Positions 40,841-54,439 of a stretch of DNA of 64,000 bases are shown in pieces; within the stretch, counting starts at the first letter, position 1; every line of letters starts with the position of its first letter. The stretch covers positions 10,076,435 to 10,140,434 of the forward strand of contig NC_064538.1 of assembly GCF_023856365.1 (NCBI RefSeq), read 5' to 3'. Origin of the DNA: Brienomyrus brachyistius. Its lineage: Eukaryota; Chordata; Actinopteri; Osteoglossiformes; Mormyridae. Position numbers and translations under genes: made by a program. The notes under the pieces were generated by a model. It ran no database searches. It was not told the origin of the DNA and saw only the letters and a program-made list of their open reading frames with translations.

Positions 40841-43736
40841 AATGGATGGTCCCCATTTAGATAGGTACACCAACGTGTGTGTTGCATTAGTTTGCCTGCT
40901 CGTTTGGTTGCTGTGGGTTTGCGAGATTTTGAATATGTCTTCAGGCTTTATTTCTTTTGTCATTTAATAAATTAGTTACAATTTAATGTTCTGTGGCTTG
41001 GGGTTTTAGTACCTGCCTTTATAGTAAGGGGGATCCAGCTAGTTCCCTGACAGGTACGTGCTCTGTACTAGTCTTTCTAGCAATAAAGGTTAAAAAAAAA
41101 CTCCTCGATCGGTTTTTACAAACCAATGTTTTTTTACGACAATTTGGAAATGGGGGCGATAATTATCCAAAGAGAAGGGATTACCCTTAGACGTTTTAAC
41201 CTAATGTTACAAATTTTCTTACGAACCTGAAATCGGAAGAACAACAAAAAAAACTCGAAAAGCGCAAAGTTATATGTTATGGAGAATAGACCATACTTTT
41301 CATACAATTCTAACACGTTGAATGGAATAAGTCGACTATTGCCAAGAACAGTTTGCTAACAGGTTAAACATGTTGTTAAAACAGAGATTACGAAACATAG
41401 AACAAGAAACTATTTTATGCATTCATGACGTTGCACAGTTGAAGGGATGTGAAGGGCTTATGAGGTTCACAGTAGTGTCTGCTGGGGCAAAGAAAGTCGC
41501 GGGTTGCGGTTTCTTATTGCTCGAATTAGAAGCGTTATATTTCTAAAAGTAGACAGTATTCGCAAAATATGATAGTTTTAAAGCCGAAGTATAAAAATAA
41601 ACGTGAGCAGTTCTTAAGGACCATATCCAATAATTTAGTATTTCTTCTGCATTGTAAATAATCGGAAAGTCTGGGTGCCATCGTACCTCACTTTCATGAC
41701 AGTCAGTGACTAGACATTCAGCGAGTCTAATCAGTGTCTTAAAATTCCAGTGTTTGTGCGTATGCACGGCCAGCGAATGAATGACATCCAGGCTGCACCC
41801 CAGCCTTGTGGCCTGGGATATCATTTAACCTAGACTTGTGACTAGAAGATTCCAGCTTTGTGCCCAAGAGGAGCTGCCGAAGAAGAAATTCCCTCTGGGT
41901 GAATATCACTATGAATGAGTCTTAAAATGTTTGGCATATAAATCACTCTATAGACGAACTGGCTGCTCGGCAAGCTATAACGCCACCTGCTGGTTTTGGA
42001 CATAAAGCAAGCAGGTATTCAGTGAAGGGATTAGTGATTTTGACTCAATAGTGAACTGGAAGAGCAGGTTATGGGAGGAAACTAGAATAAGTGGAGGAAA
42101 GTGAGCTTGAGTAGAGAATGAGAATTCCTCACAAAGGACACTTGGGAAGTGGGTATGGACAATGGCTATATGGATAAATGAGAAAATTAACACTTTATTA
42201 ATAAATACTGTCATTCTGTGCTTTTTGTAGACCTGCATATTTCCCAGCTGTGTTTTACTAAAAACATTTCTAGTTTTGATCATATTAATTAGTGTAAGCA
42301 CTGCACAACTACTGCTATACTGAGACACATATAGCAAACTTGTGTACATTGTGAAATATTTTGTTTATTTTGTATAAACTAGTGCATGACAAGGCTTCAT
42401 GTTTTTGGGTCATTGGTAAAAAAAATACCCATTACAGTTACAATATCTGTTCTAGATTTTATATAAATTACATGCACGTTGGCTTATATTTATGTAACTT
42501 TCAAGAAAGTAGGTTCTTGTAGGCAGATATGGAGAAAGGATTAGGGAACGGAACACTTCATCCGCCTTCTTGCTCTTCATCTGCAGGCTACAGCGTCTCC
42601 GCGTGACCATGCCTCCACCCAGAAGCATGAGATGTAGGCGACGTGTCTGATGGTGATGGGGGTCCTGGTGGCTGGGATCCTACCTGCTGGCTTTGAACAC
42701 GATTATGCATCACGCAGTCAAGGCAGAGAAAGCTTCCATATCCAATTCAGGCACTCGATTCAGACATAATTCTCCATTTTTAGTTTTTTTGAAAACTTTG
42801 CCATATGTCTTTGCTATGTGCATGTTATATAGGGAAGGTAGATGCATATAAACTTGCTCCTTTTGACTCTAACTGCTGAATGACGGCTTAGCCTCCTATT
42901 TTCAGCTTGACCTGCATTCTGGCAGCACATGTCATTCAACCTTTCGCTTTGAATTCAACAATCTGCAGTCTGTCGGGAAACATAATGGTACGATGAGCAA
43001 TGTAGAATTATGGGTCTCAGTCTTATAATTGTGAATAATGTTTGAAAGCCTAATCAAGCCCCAGGTGCATTTCTAGGTATTGAAAAGATCAGCGGCTAAG
43101 TCAAGCTTACCTGGGGCTTGACTTTTTTTGTTTTTGAAGGAAAATTGACATGGGGGCTAAAATAGCCCGGGCTCGGCTTAATGTACTCAGGGCTATAGCC
43201 TCGAGTGATCGGACCAGACGACGCCCATGTCAAGCACCTTCACAGCAAGACAAGTCACCTGCTATTAGCTAAAGGTAAGCAATAATAATAAGATAAGCAG
43301 CATCCCTCTAGCCGTCCATTATCAATACCCACTAGATTTACATTTTAATCGCTTTTCAGTACTCTATGGTCATTTTCATTTTTGGTCATAGTGCTAAGCA
43401 ACTGCTGCTTACGGAGTCACGTTAAACGATTGCTAAGTGCTAAATGATCGCCGAGCTAGCATTGCGAAGTGGACGTTCTGTCAGACTAATCTTGTGATAA
43501 ACTTATGCCTCGCGATGCAAATTTGCTTTACAGTCTTGACACATTTGGGGCAGCCAAATATACATAAATATACACGCAGTTCATATGAAAAATATATTTA
43601 CATTCATAGATAAAAATGCAGTATCAAATAAATGTTCAACCAGAGGCAATCATATCGTATGAACAAAAACTCGAAGTTTGGCGTCTTTACAGTGCAGCAG
43701 CTGTAGACTTTGCCCACTGGCCTCACACTCTTCAGG
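40841..43736. other. Intergenic region between oard1 and slc6a
   Basis: No exon with family similarity was found on either strand. In human NFYA adjoins OARD1, but no NFYA-like sequence is visible. The longest open frames (for example the 124-codon one at 41975-42349) show no domain. Confidence 0.5.
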
Positions 43737-46700
43737 TTAAAAGGGCCCCCGTTCAGAAGCGTGGACAGAGGGCGTCCGGCTGGGACGGAGGGTGCACAGC
43801 TCCGTGAAACTCTCAAACGCGGCTGAGCTATTCTTTTGTGAGCCGGGACGTGGCAGGTCATCTGCGGGGGTGCACAGTGTCCGAACCCTCTGTAGCAGAG
43901 AAAGGGAAGACGGGAGGAACGGAGCAGGCAGCAGAGCCCAGGTCAGACTAAGGCTCATCTGACTGGTTTATTACCAGTTTGTAAATGGATCTTTAGAAAT
44001 AAAATAGAGGAAAAACTAAGGACATAAAACACTGCGATCTGTCTGAACACCTAATATGGCTCATTAATGAGGTTCAAATATCAGGAGTAGGAAGATTTCC
44101 CCTTTAGATAATAAAAATCTAGGTAACACACAAATAATATAATAGTATGCTATTACTTGTTAACCACAAACTAAGTTTTAGTTATATACTGATCTCATGT
44201 TAATTCAACATTAATGAATTGACCGCAATTACTATATTTGTTACTATATCTATTCATTTTGAAAACCTCTGTGAATTACTGAAGGAACAAGTTATGAATA
44301 ACAAGTTAAATATTGATCTCATATTTGTTTATCAATGAATTGTGGCACATCGTTTATCTCACCGACTATACTATACCAAAATCTAGAAGACTCTGAAGTA
44401 TTGGTTTATATCTAATGACTTTTCTGGATTTTTTCTAGCTGCTTGCCATTCAGCGTTACACAGTGACAATAGCATTATTAATAATTAAACTAAATCTGAA
44501 ATTAAATCCTTTATTTTGCATTTACACAAGAATGAGTACAGCTTCTGCTGCCCCAGGAGCTGGGGATTAGGTGTGCTGAAGGGTCAGGGCTTGAACCAGT
44601 GGCTTTCTGATTACAGGCAGGGAGCACTGGTTACAGCACTGGTTTGCCAAGCCACTCGCCACCATCATTAAGGTTTGCACTGACCATCCACCTCACGCAC
44701 CTGCCAAATGCTCCCTGGAGTGACGGCCATGGCGTAGATCATCCAGAGTGGCACCAGGAGTGTGGAGGAGAGGGTGAAGAAGCCGCCAATAGCATAGCCC
44801 CACCAGGGGTACTCATAGATGTTGTTGAGCATGAGGGGGGTGTACTTAAACAGGGAGAAGATGAAGGTGCCCTGAGGGAGAGGGATGGAAACGAGAATAC
44901 ATCAGGTGCCAAACACCACCATGACAACTGCAGAGGGTCCTTCACATTATTAACTATCAATATGCAAGCAGCCTTCTTCCACTAGGTTTTCTTGCAGTTA
45001 GATAAAACCAGGTGCCATTTACTGTTCTTCAGTTTCATGTAATTACTTTAGAGTCTAAAGTAATCTAAATCAAACAGGCACTACATAGTAACACTGACAA
45101 AAAACTAAAAATGTGAAATCTATTGTTATTTATGCCAGTGGTATATTATAAAGCTTTGTTTCAATACGGTTATTAAAAACAAAAAGCAGTAATACAAGGA
45201 TGAGGTCACAGTAGCAGTAAAGATTTCTATGCCATGTAACATCTGTTGTTTTCCTTCCAGCACTTTAGTGTCTCCAGCACCAGCAGGAGGCATGAACGTA
45301 CTCACCATGCACACCAGTGGGGTTAAGTAGATCCAACCGTAGCGCACAAAGGGCCAAGGCCGGTAGCCAATCATGTCTGCAATGTTGTCATGCATACGGG
45401 AGCCGCCTGCACAGAGGATTCAGGCTCGCTGTGAGACTGCGGTGGTTAATCACGGTGTGGAAAATGAGTAGACAAGTGTCTTGTGTTCTTAAAGTTTTAG
45501 TCAGTTATTGTTAACCCCTGACGAGATGCCGCATCGGGCCCATTGCTTACCGTACACCCAACCAATACAGACTGACTCCAGGATAGCGAAGACCAGTAGG
45601 GTCATCCCACTGCAGGCATAGTAATCAAACAGCTGGAACACATAAAGTCCACCCTGGCGGGGGGGGGAGGAGGTTAAAATTGGTTAATCAAGAACATTGA
45701 AATAAAAAAAAATGTTGATTTAAAGCACTTTTAAAATTGAATTTTGAATTCATACCATTATTATCATTACTAATTTATCTTTTAATTAATATGCACTCCC
45801 AGACATGTATTGTTACTCCTAATTTTTCCCAAAACTGAAATTTTTCCCCTTAATACCTTAAAAGCGGAAAATGCTAATGATGTTAATAATATGCATGAAA
45901 GTGCACTAATACAAAATATATTAACCGCTCCGTCTCTATGTCTTACTTCCGTAATCATGACCAGGCCGATGAAGAAGGATCCCACACTGAGGATGAGGAG
46001 GAGAATCTTGCGCCGGTGGCCAAATTGGAAGAAGTTGGGGTACATGTCTGAGATGGCGGTGACCAAAGACTCGTGGCATACAAACTTCCAGAAGAGAAGC
46101 ATTGCAATATCGGTCAGACATCCTGGTCATTCTCATTCCTGTAGTTTTGACTCCCAACCAGAAGGTGGCGACCTTACCTCAGTATCCAGACCCAGCACGA
46201 TGAGCATGATGAAGAAGAAGACGGCCCACAGCTGGGGCACAGGCATCTTGGCCACTGCACGGGGGTACGCGATGAACGCCAAGCCAGGACCTGTGGTAGA
46301 AATAGCTCAACATATGCTGGCTTTTGATGTGTAGTCTTCAAAATTGAGGTTCCTGCTTACCTGACTCCGCCACCACAGAGATGTCCACGCCCTGTTCGTG
46401 GGCCATGTAGCCCAGAACCGAGAAGATGGCAAAGCCGGCAATAAAACTGGTGCCACTGTTCAGCAGGCAGAGATACATGCAATCTCTGCAATGAAGGATA
46501 CTCTGTTCAGTCATCAGCTTTAAGAGCTGCATCCAGTGCACTACATCCAGTGCACAACATCCAGTGTAGTCGTATTATATAGCATTCAGCTGCTCCTAAG
46601 GGTGAATTCTGGAAGCCGCTGATCCTTTTTTCACACTCACTTGTAGCAGTTGTTGCTATACTTGTTGTAACTGCCTAGAGCCATTAGACAGCCTGTGCAG

Positions 46701-49700
46701 ACGCCATAAGAGTACAAAATCTGTGTCCCTGCATCCACCCATACCTGAAACAAGGGATTTCGATAAGGTCAGCACTAACAAAGCTTAATTTGGAGGGAAA
46801 AACCAAAAATGCTCTTCCTGGCTTGCAGGATGATTGAGATAATGGGCTGTATCAGACATATCCCAGGAATCCAAGTCTTATTTTTATGCTTCGTGTGTCT
46901 TCTTCTTTTCAGTAACCAGAAATATAATGCATTACCAGATATTTTAAAGTGAAGATGGTGAATTCACCTACAGCATTCAAAATGCTTTTTTGTTCACCGG
47001 GTGCAATGAAATAAATGCAAGAGTCGTTATGAGAGTTAACAGTACCTGAGGATCGGCGAGTCGAGTGGGATCAGGGTACAGATAGAACAAAACGCCATCC
47101 TTTGCTCCAGGAAGTGTGAGTCCCCGAACCAGCAGCACTGCCAGCATGACGTAGGGGAAGGTGGCTGTGAAGTACACCACCTAGAAGCAGAAGCTCATCT
47201 GTAAATGTAAGCCATCCAGGTGGAATTCAGGGTAAAGTGTCAGAGTGGGGGGGAGGGCGATCCCTCACCTTTCCAGTAGACCTCACACCCTTCCAGACGC
47301 AGAAATAACAGATGATCCAGCAGACCAGGAGACACAGAGATAGGTCCCACCGCACAGTGCCCATCTCTCCTATCCCTGAAGACAACCCTAGCACCCTCCT
47401 CCTGATGGAGCATTGGATAGCTTTATATGAATTTCTTAAAGTATCATTCTGAGCTTTACAATGGCACATGAAACGCTTAACACTCTGATTTATTCCCATC
47501 ATGCTCTGGGGTTCTGTCTGAATACTTACTCCCAGAATTCCACCACGGGGGAGGTGGCTTTGTCCAGCATCTGGTCAGTGATATTGTGGCTCAGTGGAAC
47601 ACAGGATTCTGAAACATTTTGGAGACAGAGTTGTGGTCAATGGTTCTGTTCTAAGACAAACTGCGTGGTGTTCTTAAGATCTGCAAATACAGTCAAGCCC
47701 GATGAGAGCCTCTTCACCTGTGTTCCAGTAGTTATGACATGTGGCCCAGGGGAGCTCAGAGCTGAAGGAGAAGACAAGGTATAGCAAGGCCCAGGCCAGG
47801 ATGACGATGTAGTAAATACTGGTGTACAACACAACAACCTGACCTGCGTATCCCACTCCTGAGAAGCAAGACAGAAAAGGTGAAAAGGATGATTGAATCA
47901 CTGTCTCATATTTTGTTATTTTGCTTGACTTCATTTTCTGATTCATCTTCTGACTATATCTCAGCAGCAAGTGTAACATGACTTCATACTTACCCTCAAA
48001 GAGAGGGCAGATCTTTCTCCAGCAGGTGATGCCCCCTTGGCTGGTGTACTGGCCCAGGGCGGTCTCCAGCAGGAAGAGGGGGATGCCACAGGTGAACAGG
48101 AACAGAACGTATGGGATGAAGAATGCCCCTGGGGAGAAAAGCATGGTAACTTCATTTCCAAATATCATACATTAACTATAGTCAAAATACTACAGTGCAT
48201 TTCATGAGGTGAGAAATTAATCCACAATTAAGAAATGTGCATCAAATGTTCCAACTTTTTCAGATGCACAGTGTTGCACATCTAGAATGTAGTACTTTGT
48301 TTATGGGTAAACATTCCTCGGCATAGACTGATTCATTATTGTTGGTGATCAGGCCCATAGCTCTGAAAATATCAGCAAACTTATAGCCACACATTAATGT
48401 GTGAACATGGACTATAACAAGGAGCTCACTACACTAACAGGGTGTTTGTATTGAAGATCAGGGTGGAGGGGTTTTCGTTGTCCACCTGAATGTCTTGGGT
48501 TTGTCATTCAGAACATCCAGAATCCAGCTGCATATGGAGGCGCTGATTCCCACTTTCTGAATGACTATAATCCATAAACGGGAGCCGGACATTCAGGAAT
48601 CATTTAAAGAACTTCCTGGGAATGAGGGTGAGTCAGGGGGTCATTCAGACAGTCGATTTTGTTATTTTTTGGAACCGTAATGGTTGCAGTGCTTTTGTAA
48701 ACAAGGGGGAACTAAGTCAGCATGAAATGCATTTAGGTTCTAGGGGTGAGAAGTTGTTTTAAATATGATTGAGGTTTGTGCTCTGTGAGGATGGGAATTC
48801 TTGCCACATTTGACGCTTTCCAAATGCGGTTATACTATGTCGTCAAATATTCTACTTTGTTCTATTTTATTATTTCAGATTTGTACAAACATTTCTTGTA
48901 CAGTTACCGGTATCCCCGCTGATAGGCTACAGTTTGAGTCTTCATGAAACTATGGATTTCAATAGTGACCGACACAAACTAGTTGGAAAATGTGAGGGGT
49001 ATATTCATGGGAATACCGCCTGCAGTGTGAATGTTAATCAGTTCTATGACGATTGATGCATATTCATCCAGATATGATGAAGAGTCTGTGAACATACCCT
49101 AGTCAACAGACTTTACAGTAACCTGCGGCACGGACAGCTTCCGTAATTATGATCACTGTGACATCATATAGTTTGGCAGGTGATGTGTTCTGCTTCCTTG
49201 TGCTGCAATGTTGATGACAATCATTAATAGGGAGAAGAAAGGGCAACACTTCTTATTCCAAATCGGGGGATCGGTATTGTGCAACTGGCACATTTTCTCA
49301 CTACTTGGCTGTCCCAGGTGAGTCGGGGCACTTTGACATTTGAGAGAGTGTAGCAATCATACTGTAAGTGGTAACTGCACTAACTCACCTGACGAATAGC
49401 ACCGATAATAGAATTTCGATCCAAAGTGACAACAAGATTGTGAAGTAAAGGGTGTTTGAAATCCACTCCATTTGTTTTCATCTTATTTGCCTAAATTAAC
49501 TACCTTAAGACCATTTAACTTGGCACAACTACTTGATTTGAATCTCTCAGAAACCCACCAATATTGCCATCTCCTGTTGCTACTCCTCATGTATTCCTGA
49601 TTATTATCCCCTGAGGTCTACTTGCTGACGCAACCTGTGTCCAGCTCATCTGAGTCTCCGACTTTGAGAAATTAGCCCATTTAAGAAATGCGTTTGATCT

Positions 49701-51678
49701 TAAGCCCATGTTTGACTTTAAGCTAAGCCTAATGTTGTAATTGTTTGCAATTGTACTTTTTTGACTAAGCAACAAAAAATTCTTGCAAGAAAACGGGCAA
49801 AGACTTTCCTCTTCGTGTATATAGTTGCAGCACTGTAAATTTGAAATTAGAAATTTGTAATATGAAACCATAAAATGAAAATCATTAATGCCCAAACACA
49901 AAAGTATAATGTGTGTTTCTGTTCAACAATGATGGTCTGAACAGATAATATTAAGAAAAATTGCAACGATTTCTTTTGAAGATAATTTTTTTTCAGTTTA
50001 CCTCAAAACTGACATTCACATTGCTGACTCCCTTTTTGCCAGGAGAACACGTACTGCAAGCAGAGGGGCTTTTGTATAAGTGTTGGGGGATTTGGTTCCC
50101 CAAACATGTATCATGTGTAGTGGCATGTGAATTTTAAGAAGTTTTTTATTTAAAGATGATTTATTTTAGAAAAAAGAATTTTTCATTTTGTATAACAAAG
50201 AAGACTTTACCCTCTTCTAACTTTTTAGTTTAAATTTCACATTTTAAACACTTAAAGGCGATGGGGATTATTAAAACACAATATGAAAAATTAGGCAGTG
50301 CTGTGCAGTGCAGTGTCTTTGCAGTCTGGCAGCATTATCTACCGCCTGCCTCCTCTCTACCTACCGCCTGTCTGCTCTCTACCTACCGCCTGCCTGCTCT
50401 CTACCTACCGCCTGCCTGTTCTCTACCTACCGCCTGCCTCCTCTCTACCTACCGCCTGCCTCCTCTCTACCTACCGCCTGCCTGCACGTTTTATAAAACA
50501 GCAGCTGCTACATCTGGCGTTAAGACATGAATTTTATTTTTTGTTGTAATTTTTGAGGCCACAGCCATTAATGAGAATGCATGTTGATTGAATGCTGATC
50601 GGGGGACAACTGCACATTAATAGCTGGAATGTGAGAACAGTGCTGGAAAGCCACATTTTTTAATGTGTGAATTTAACAATGATCTCTTTGACCTTTTTAA
50701 TGACAATGGGGCTGCTATGTTAAATAATGATCAAATAATTAACAAAACTGATGGTCAGTATGTTCCCGTTGTTGCTTTACCTATTTATTTTACTTTTACG
50801 TTACATGGTTTTAGTTTTGTTTTATTATTTCCACTCCAGGATCCCATGCCTCTTTTTACATTAATTTCTAACAATTATCAGTTTCTATCAGATTCACGTG
50901 GCAATTTCATTGGAAGAACCAAGTAAGACTTTTAAATTTCTTCTTAAAATTTACTTATACTTTACATCTCTTAAATTCATAGAAATAAAAATTCATAACA
51001 TTAAAAGGCAACCGTCAATTCAGTTTGGCTAAAAGGTTTGTTTCATCTACTTTCAGTCACTTTTATTTTGAAACAGAACCTGCGGCATTTTTAATATTGT
51101 GGTAATTGCAGTTGTTAGCCAGGTGAAACTGGAGGCTTGTTCTGTCACATTCCTCTGTCCCTTACTGGACATAACCTGCCACTGAGGGGCACACCTGCTA
51201 AGAATAGCACAATAGTTTGAGTATCGGTCTAACCTAGTCTGTCCAGGGGAGGGGGGTTATCCCCACACATGGACTGTATAACACAGTTCTGTCACATAAA
51301 AACTGGGAACATAATCAATTAATTTATGATTCAGGGTAAAAACAACCCCAGCAGTGAAAGGTTGAAAAACTGATGCTATTCATTTCAACTTCCTGTTATG
51401 TGAGTTTGAAGTTGAATGCTGGCTTACTGTGTTCCTGGAAAGACTGAGAGGCACGCCCATTCTCTATACAGCTTGTACTCACCTCCCCCATTCTTGTAGC
51501 AGAGGTACGGGAATCTCCAAACGTTACTCAAGCCAATGATGTTTCCTGCTACTGCTAGGATATACTCCATCTTGCTGCCCCACTGGCCTCTTTCTTGGGA
51601 TCCGGTTACCGGGGCATGTGTGCCGCTGTTCTGGCCAGCCATCGGCAGCTGCACCTCTGGTTGGTGGTACTCCTCCAT
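43737..51678 (-). CDS. SLC6 Na+/Cl- dependent transporter, GABA/betaine/taurine group
   Basis: Fourteen coding exons join in frame: 51483-51678, 47994-48128, 47718-47858, 47530-47608, 47269-47401, 47046-47180, 46641-46744, 46361-46485, 46178-46290, 45947-46084, 45551-45653, 45306-45406, 44701-44871 and 43737-43889. They encode 608 residues, normal for SLC6. Family marks are [15 protein letters not shown] (TM1), the loop-2 cysteine pair [13 protein letters not shown] with one N-glycosylation site (HNITD), [53 protein letters not shown] and DMIGYRPWP. It resembles slc6a6, 8, 11, 12 and 13 about equally, so no symbol is given; a fish-specific paralogue is likely. TM1 reads GNIIGLSN instead of GLGN. 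The ATG at 51678 has a good context (gccATGG). Confidence 0.93.
44560..44665 (-). mobile_element. tRNA-derived SINE head fragment
   Basis: In the last slc6a intron, the minus strand reads CAGTGCTGTAACCAGTGCTC...TGGTTCAAGCCCTG, resembling a degenerate tRNA B-box. It is not a functional tRNA. Confidence 0.45.
48129..50338. other. slc6a intron 1, left part
   Basis: AT-rich intron sequence with no recognisable exon or repeat. Confidence 0.5.
50339..50488 (+). repeat. 22-bp minisatellite, 6 copies plus partial
   Basis: Units of ctaccgcctgcctcctctc(tac) type start at 50339, 50361, 50383, 50405, 50427, 50449 and 50471. Only a few positions vary (C/T and C/G). It lies within slc6a intron 1 and is pyrimidine-rich on the plus strand. 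All three plus-strand frames stay open. Confidence 0.95.
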
Positions 51679-52954
51679 GGCCTTCGAGGAACAGAACAGG
51701 TGACACCACCTGCTAATGTTGACAGTGCCTGCCTGTTGATATTATCTTAGCCCTCTCAACCAATCACAGTCCAGGCAGTATGTAAAGGAGGATTCTTGCA
51801 AAGCAGACCGCATTGGAACAGTGCCTTAAGTGACGTGTTTAACTAGTTCTTTTGTTACACAAACATGTGCTCAGTACTTTCGCCACTTGACTGCTACCGG
51901 TTTTGCAGGTCACCACCATAATAACATAATTTCCACGAAATCCTTCTGAAGGAATTTCTAACTAGAGCTGCCAAATCACCATTTTAGGGGAACACGATAG
52001 CAGTGGTGGATGCAGGCTGTTTGAAGGGCCAGGCTGTTTGACGACGTACACCACCTCTGTCAGATTTAAGATGTAACAGATGTAAGTTTATTCACCAGCA
52101 TGAATAAAGATGGAAATAAGTATTTTAAACTTTATTGTGGCATCCTTGGCAATACTTAACTTTGTCTTTTATTATCAAATGCAGCAGACTTAGCACAATG
52201 CAACACAAAGAGACACTTAATCATGTTGGGGTAGCACAGAGGGCACTTCAAAACAGCTCCTTTTTCCATTGGAAGGGTCCACATAGGACTGTTTCGACCA
52301 TTATAACTACACATTATTGTAGTATCTCACATAAAAGGATACCTTAGATGGCACTCAATATTTTTCTTCCACGTGGGGGCAGCAAGTGCTGTCATTTTCA
52401 CCACTTTAGGGCACTTTAAGCAAAGTTTTTAACCATGAAGTCACCAGGGGGGGTTAACCCTACACCAAGCCCATCAGTACCTCAAGCTGTAGTAAATTCA
52501 TTTGCATTAGAAACTGTTTATAATGATATTATATTGGTGTTTCAAAATGTTAGGTATGCGTCCAAATCCTGCAATATTCATATTTTATTTTAGGTGACTG
52601 GGCAATGTGGTGGGTCAATGGTTAGTGGTTCCAGGTCGGAGCAGGAACCAGGGTCCATGGACCAGGACTGAGGGCCAGACCAGAGGGGTCCCATTCCAGG
52701 TCCTCTAATGGATCCTCCTCTGGGTTCACCCTCACTGAGCAAGTGGCAACCAAGTCCGAGTCTAATCTCAAGTCTCCAACGTGGTTCCCGTTTGACATTA
52801 CTATTTATCAAAAATGTAACTGTCTACTTGTTTTTTTTCTATTTGTAACTCATGTGAATAAATGGGAATCATCACTTTGGAAACTGCTTGTCTCATAATT
52901 CATTAGGCTTATACCATATAATACCAGCATGCTAATACAATGCCCATATTCAAA
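51679..52954. other. Region upstream of slc6a
   Basis: The slc6a promoter and 5' UTR should lie just above 51678. No TATA box or initiator could be chosen with confidence. The interval 52590-52800 is GC-richer (ggtcggagcaggaaccaggg) but shows no known motif. Confidence 0.35.
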
Positions 52955-53262
52955 ACAGGGGATAGAAGTAATCCTGCAAACTATAGGCCAATCAATTTAA
53001 CTTGTAAACTATAATCCCAATGAAAATGGTAGATTACCTGAATTCAAATAATATTCTGAGGGATAGCCAACATGGATTTAGGAGAGGTAGATCCTGTTTA
53101 ACTAATCTACTTGAGTTCTTTGAGGAAGCTACAAGAAAAATTGATCACAAAAAAGGCCTATGATGTGATCTACTTAGATTTCCAGAAGGTCTTTGTTGTT
53201 GTCCCCCCTAAACGGCTTTTGCTAAAACTCAAAGATGCAGGGATTGTAGGAACTGTAGCAGC
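52955..53262 (+). pseudogene. LINE reverse transcriptase fragment (different family)
   Basis: It reads as a frame-broken CR1/Rex-like reverse transcriptase: NPANYRPINLT-like, a QHGFRRGRS-like stretch and then AYDVIYLDFQKVF, which contains the first catalytic aspartate. It stops abruptly near 53262, where unrelated sequence follows. Confidence 0.75.
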
Positions 53263-53415
53263 TTCCTGGAGGAGTTGGACTACCTGTGCCACCTCTGTAG
53301 GGTCCAAATATCACCTCATGCCACTATTAGTGACACTGACTGTCGCCAAATACAAAACTAGTGAAAGACCAGTCAGAAATGATGAGGAGGGAAAAATGCC
53401 AGTGGCCCCCACCTG

Positions 53416-53610
53416 TTAAACCATTCCTGTTCCGGGGGTCGTCTCATTGTTGCCCCTCTAGTTCACCTGTTGTTAATTTCGTTAACACCAAAGCAGATGA
53501 AACTGATTAACAGCCCCCTCTGCTACTTAACTGACCAGATCAATATCCCAGAAGTTTAACTGACCTGAAGCTATACTCTGATTAAAAAGTGTTTTTTAGC
53601 AGTATAGTTT
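53416..53610 (+). repeat. Interspersed repeat of unknown class
   Basis: Contains ttcacctgttgttaatttcg, gcagatgaaactgattaaca and gaccagatcaatatcccaga, a combination I recognise as recurring in fish genomes. The class was not determined. Confidence 0.45.
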
Positions 53611-54084
53611 ACGACACAGGTTAAGCAGTGTCTGTTTCTAAGCAGAGCAATGCTAATGTAAAATAACACTTAGAGTAACACTTGGAACATCCCTTGTTTT
53701 GTGATATAGGGTCTGCAATTTGAACTAGAGGCAAAACAAAACACATGTTGTTTGTTGATACCGCCTGGTGTCACGCTTCTCTGGCTCCAGTTCCTATGCT
53801 CTGTGCACAGCCGCACATCATGATGTGTCTAACGCCTTTACAATGTGGGGTGTGTTGTACCCTCATCGCTTCGCATGTGTGGAAATATCAAAAGAGCCTT
53901 AAAGACTGTTATTGGTGCGGAGTCGGTATCAACAAGTCCGATTCAAAAAATAACAGGTTGCAAGTCGGAAGTCAGTTTAAGAGTGACTAGAATCCAACGC
54001 AAACTCAAGCCCTCATCTCTGCTGTATAGTCCCCTATGTTGTCTGCCATCATCTTCTTCAGTGTAGAGACCCAGTCCTGTTTTA

Positions 54085-54439
54085 GAATAGACGTTTTGTC
54101 TCCCTAAGTCTCTTGTCCTGAGTCTGTGCATTTGGTATCTGACCCTGTCCAGCGTCCCTCGTCCTGCCCTGTGTCCTGGTCCCACGTGTCCATCCTCTCG
54201 TCCGACCCTTTGGGTCCCCTACCCCAGTTTGCTTGACATGTTCCTGCCCTCTTGATAACCAGCCACAGCTGCCTCTGTTAATTATGTATAAAAATGTCTC
54301 CCAGTCTTGTGATCTGTTCTCGGTCATTGTTCTCTGTTTGCATGAGTTTTCCCTGCCTGTTTCTCCCAATAAACACCCCGCTGAGGGGGCTCACTTGCAG
54401 CCTGCATTCAGGCCTATCTTCCCCTGCCCCGACGTGACA
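54085..54439 (+). mobile_element. LTR-like 3' segment
   Basis: Has a TATA-like box (tgtataaaaatg, 54285-54296) and AATAAA (54369-54374), and closes with acgtgaca at 54439, the same terminus as the LTR-like copy at 62283-62538. The 5' boundary is unclear. Confidence 0.5.

Noticed and set aside
39969..43736. NFYA or other gene head-to-head with oard1
   Set aside because: Expected from human synteny, but no NFYA-like or other family motif is visible on either strand.
44644..44985. 113-codon plus-strand ORF
   Set aside because: It is antisense to the slc6a exon 44701-44871.
50261..50549. Three overlapping plus ORFs of 60-90 codons
   Set aside because: All are translations of the 22-bp tandem repeat.
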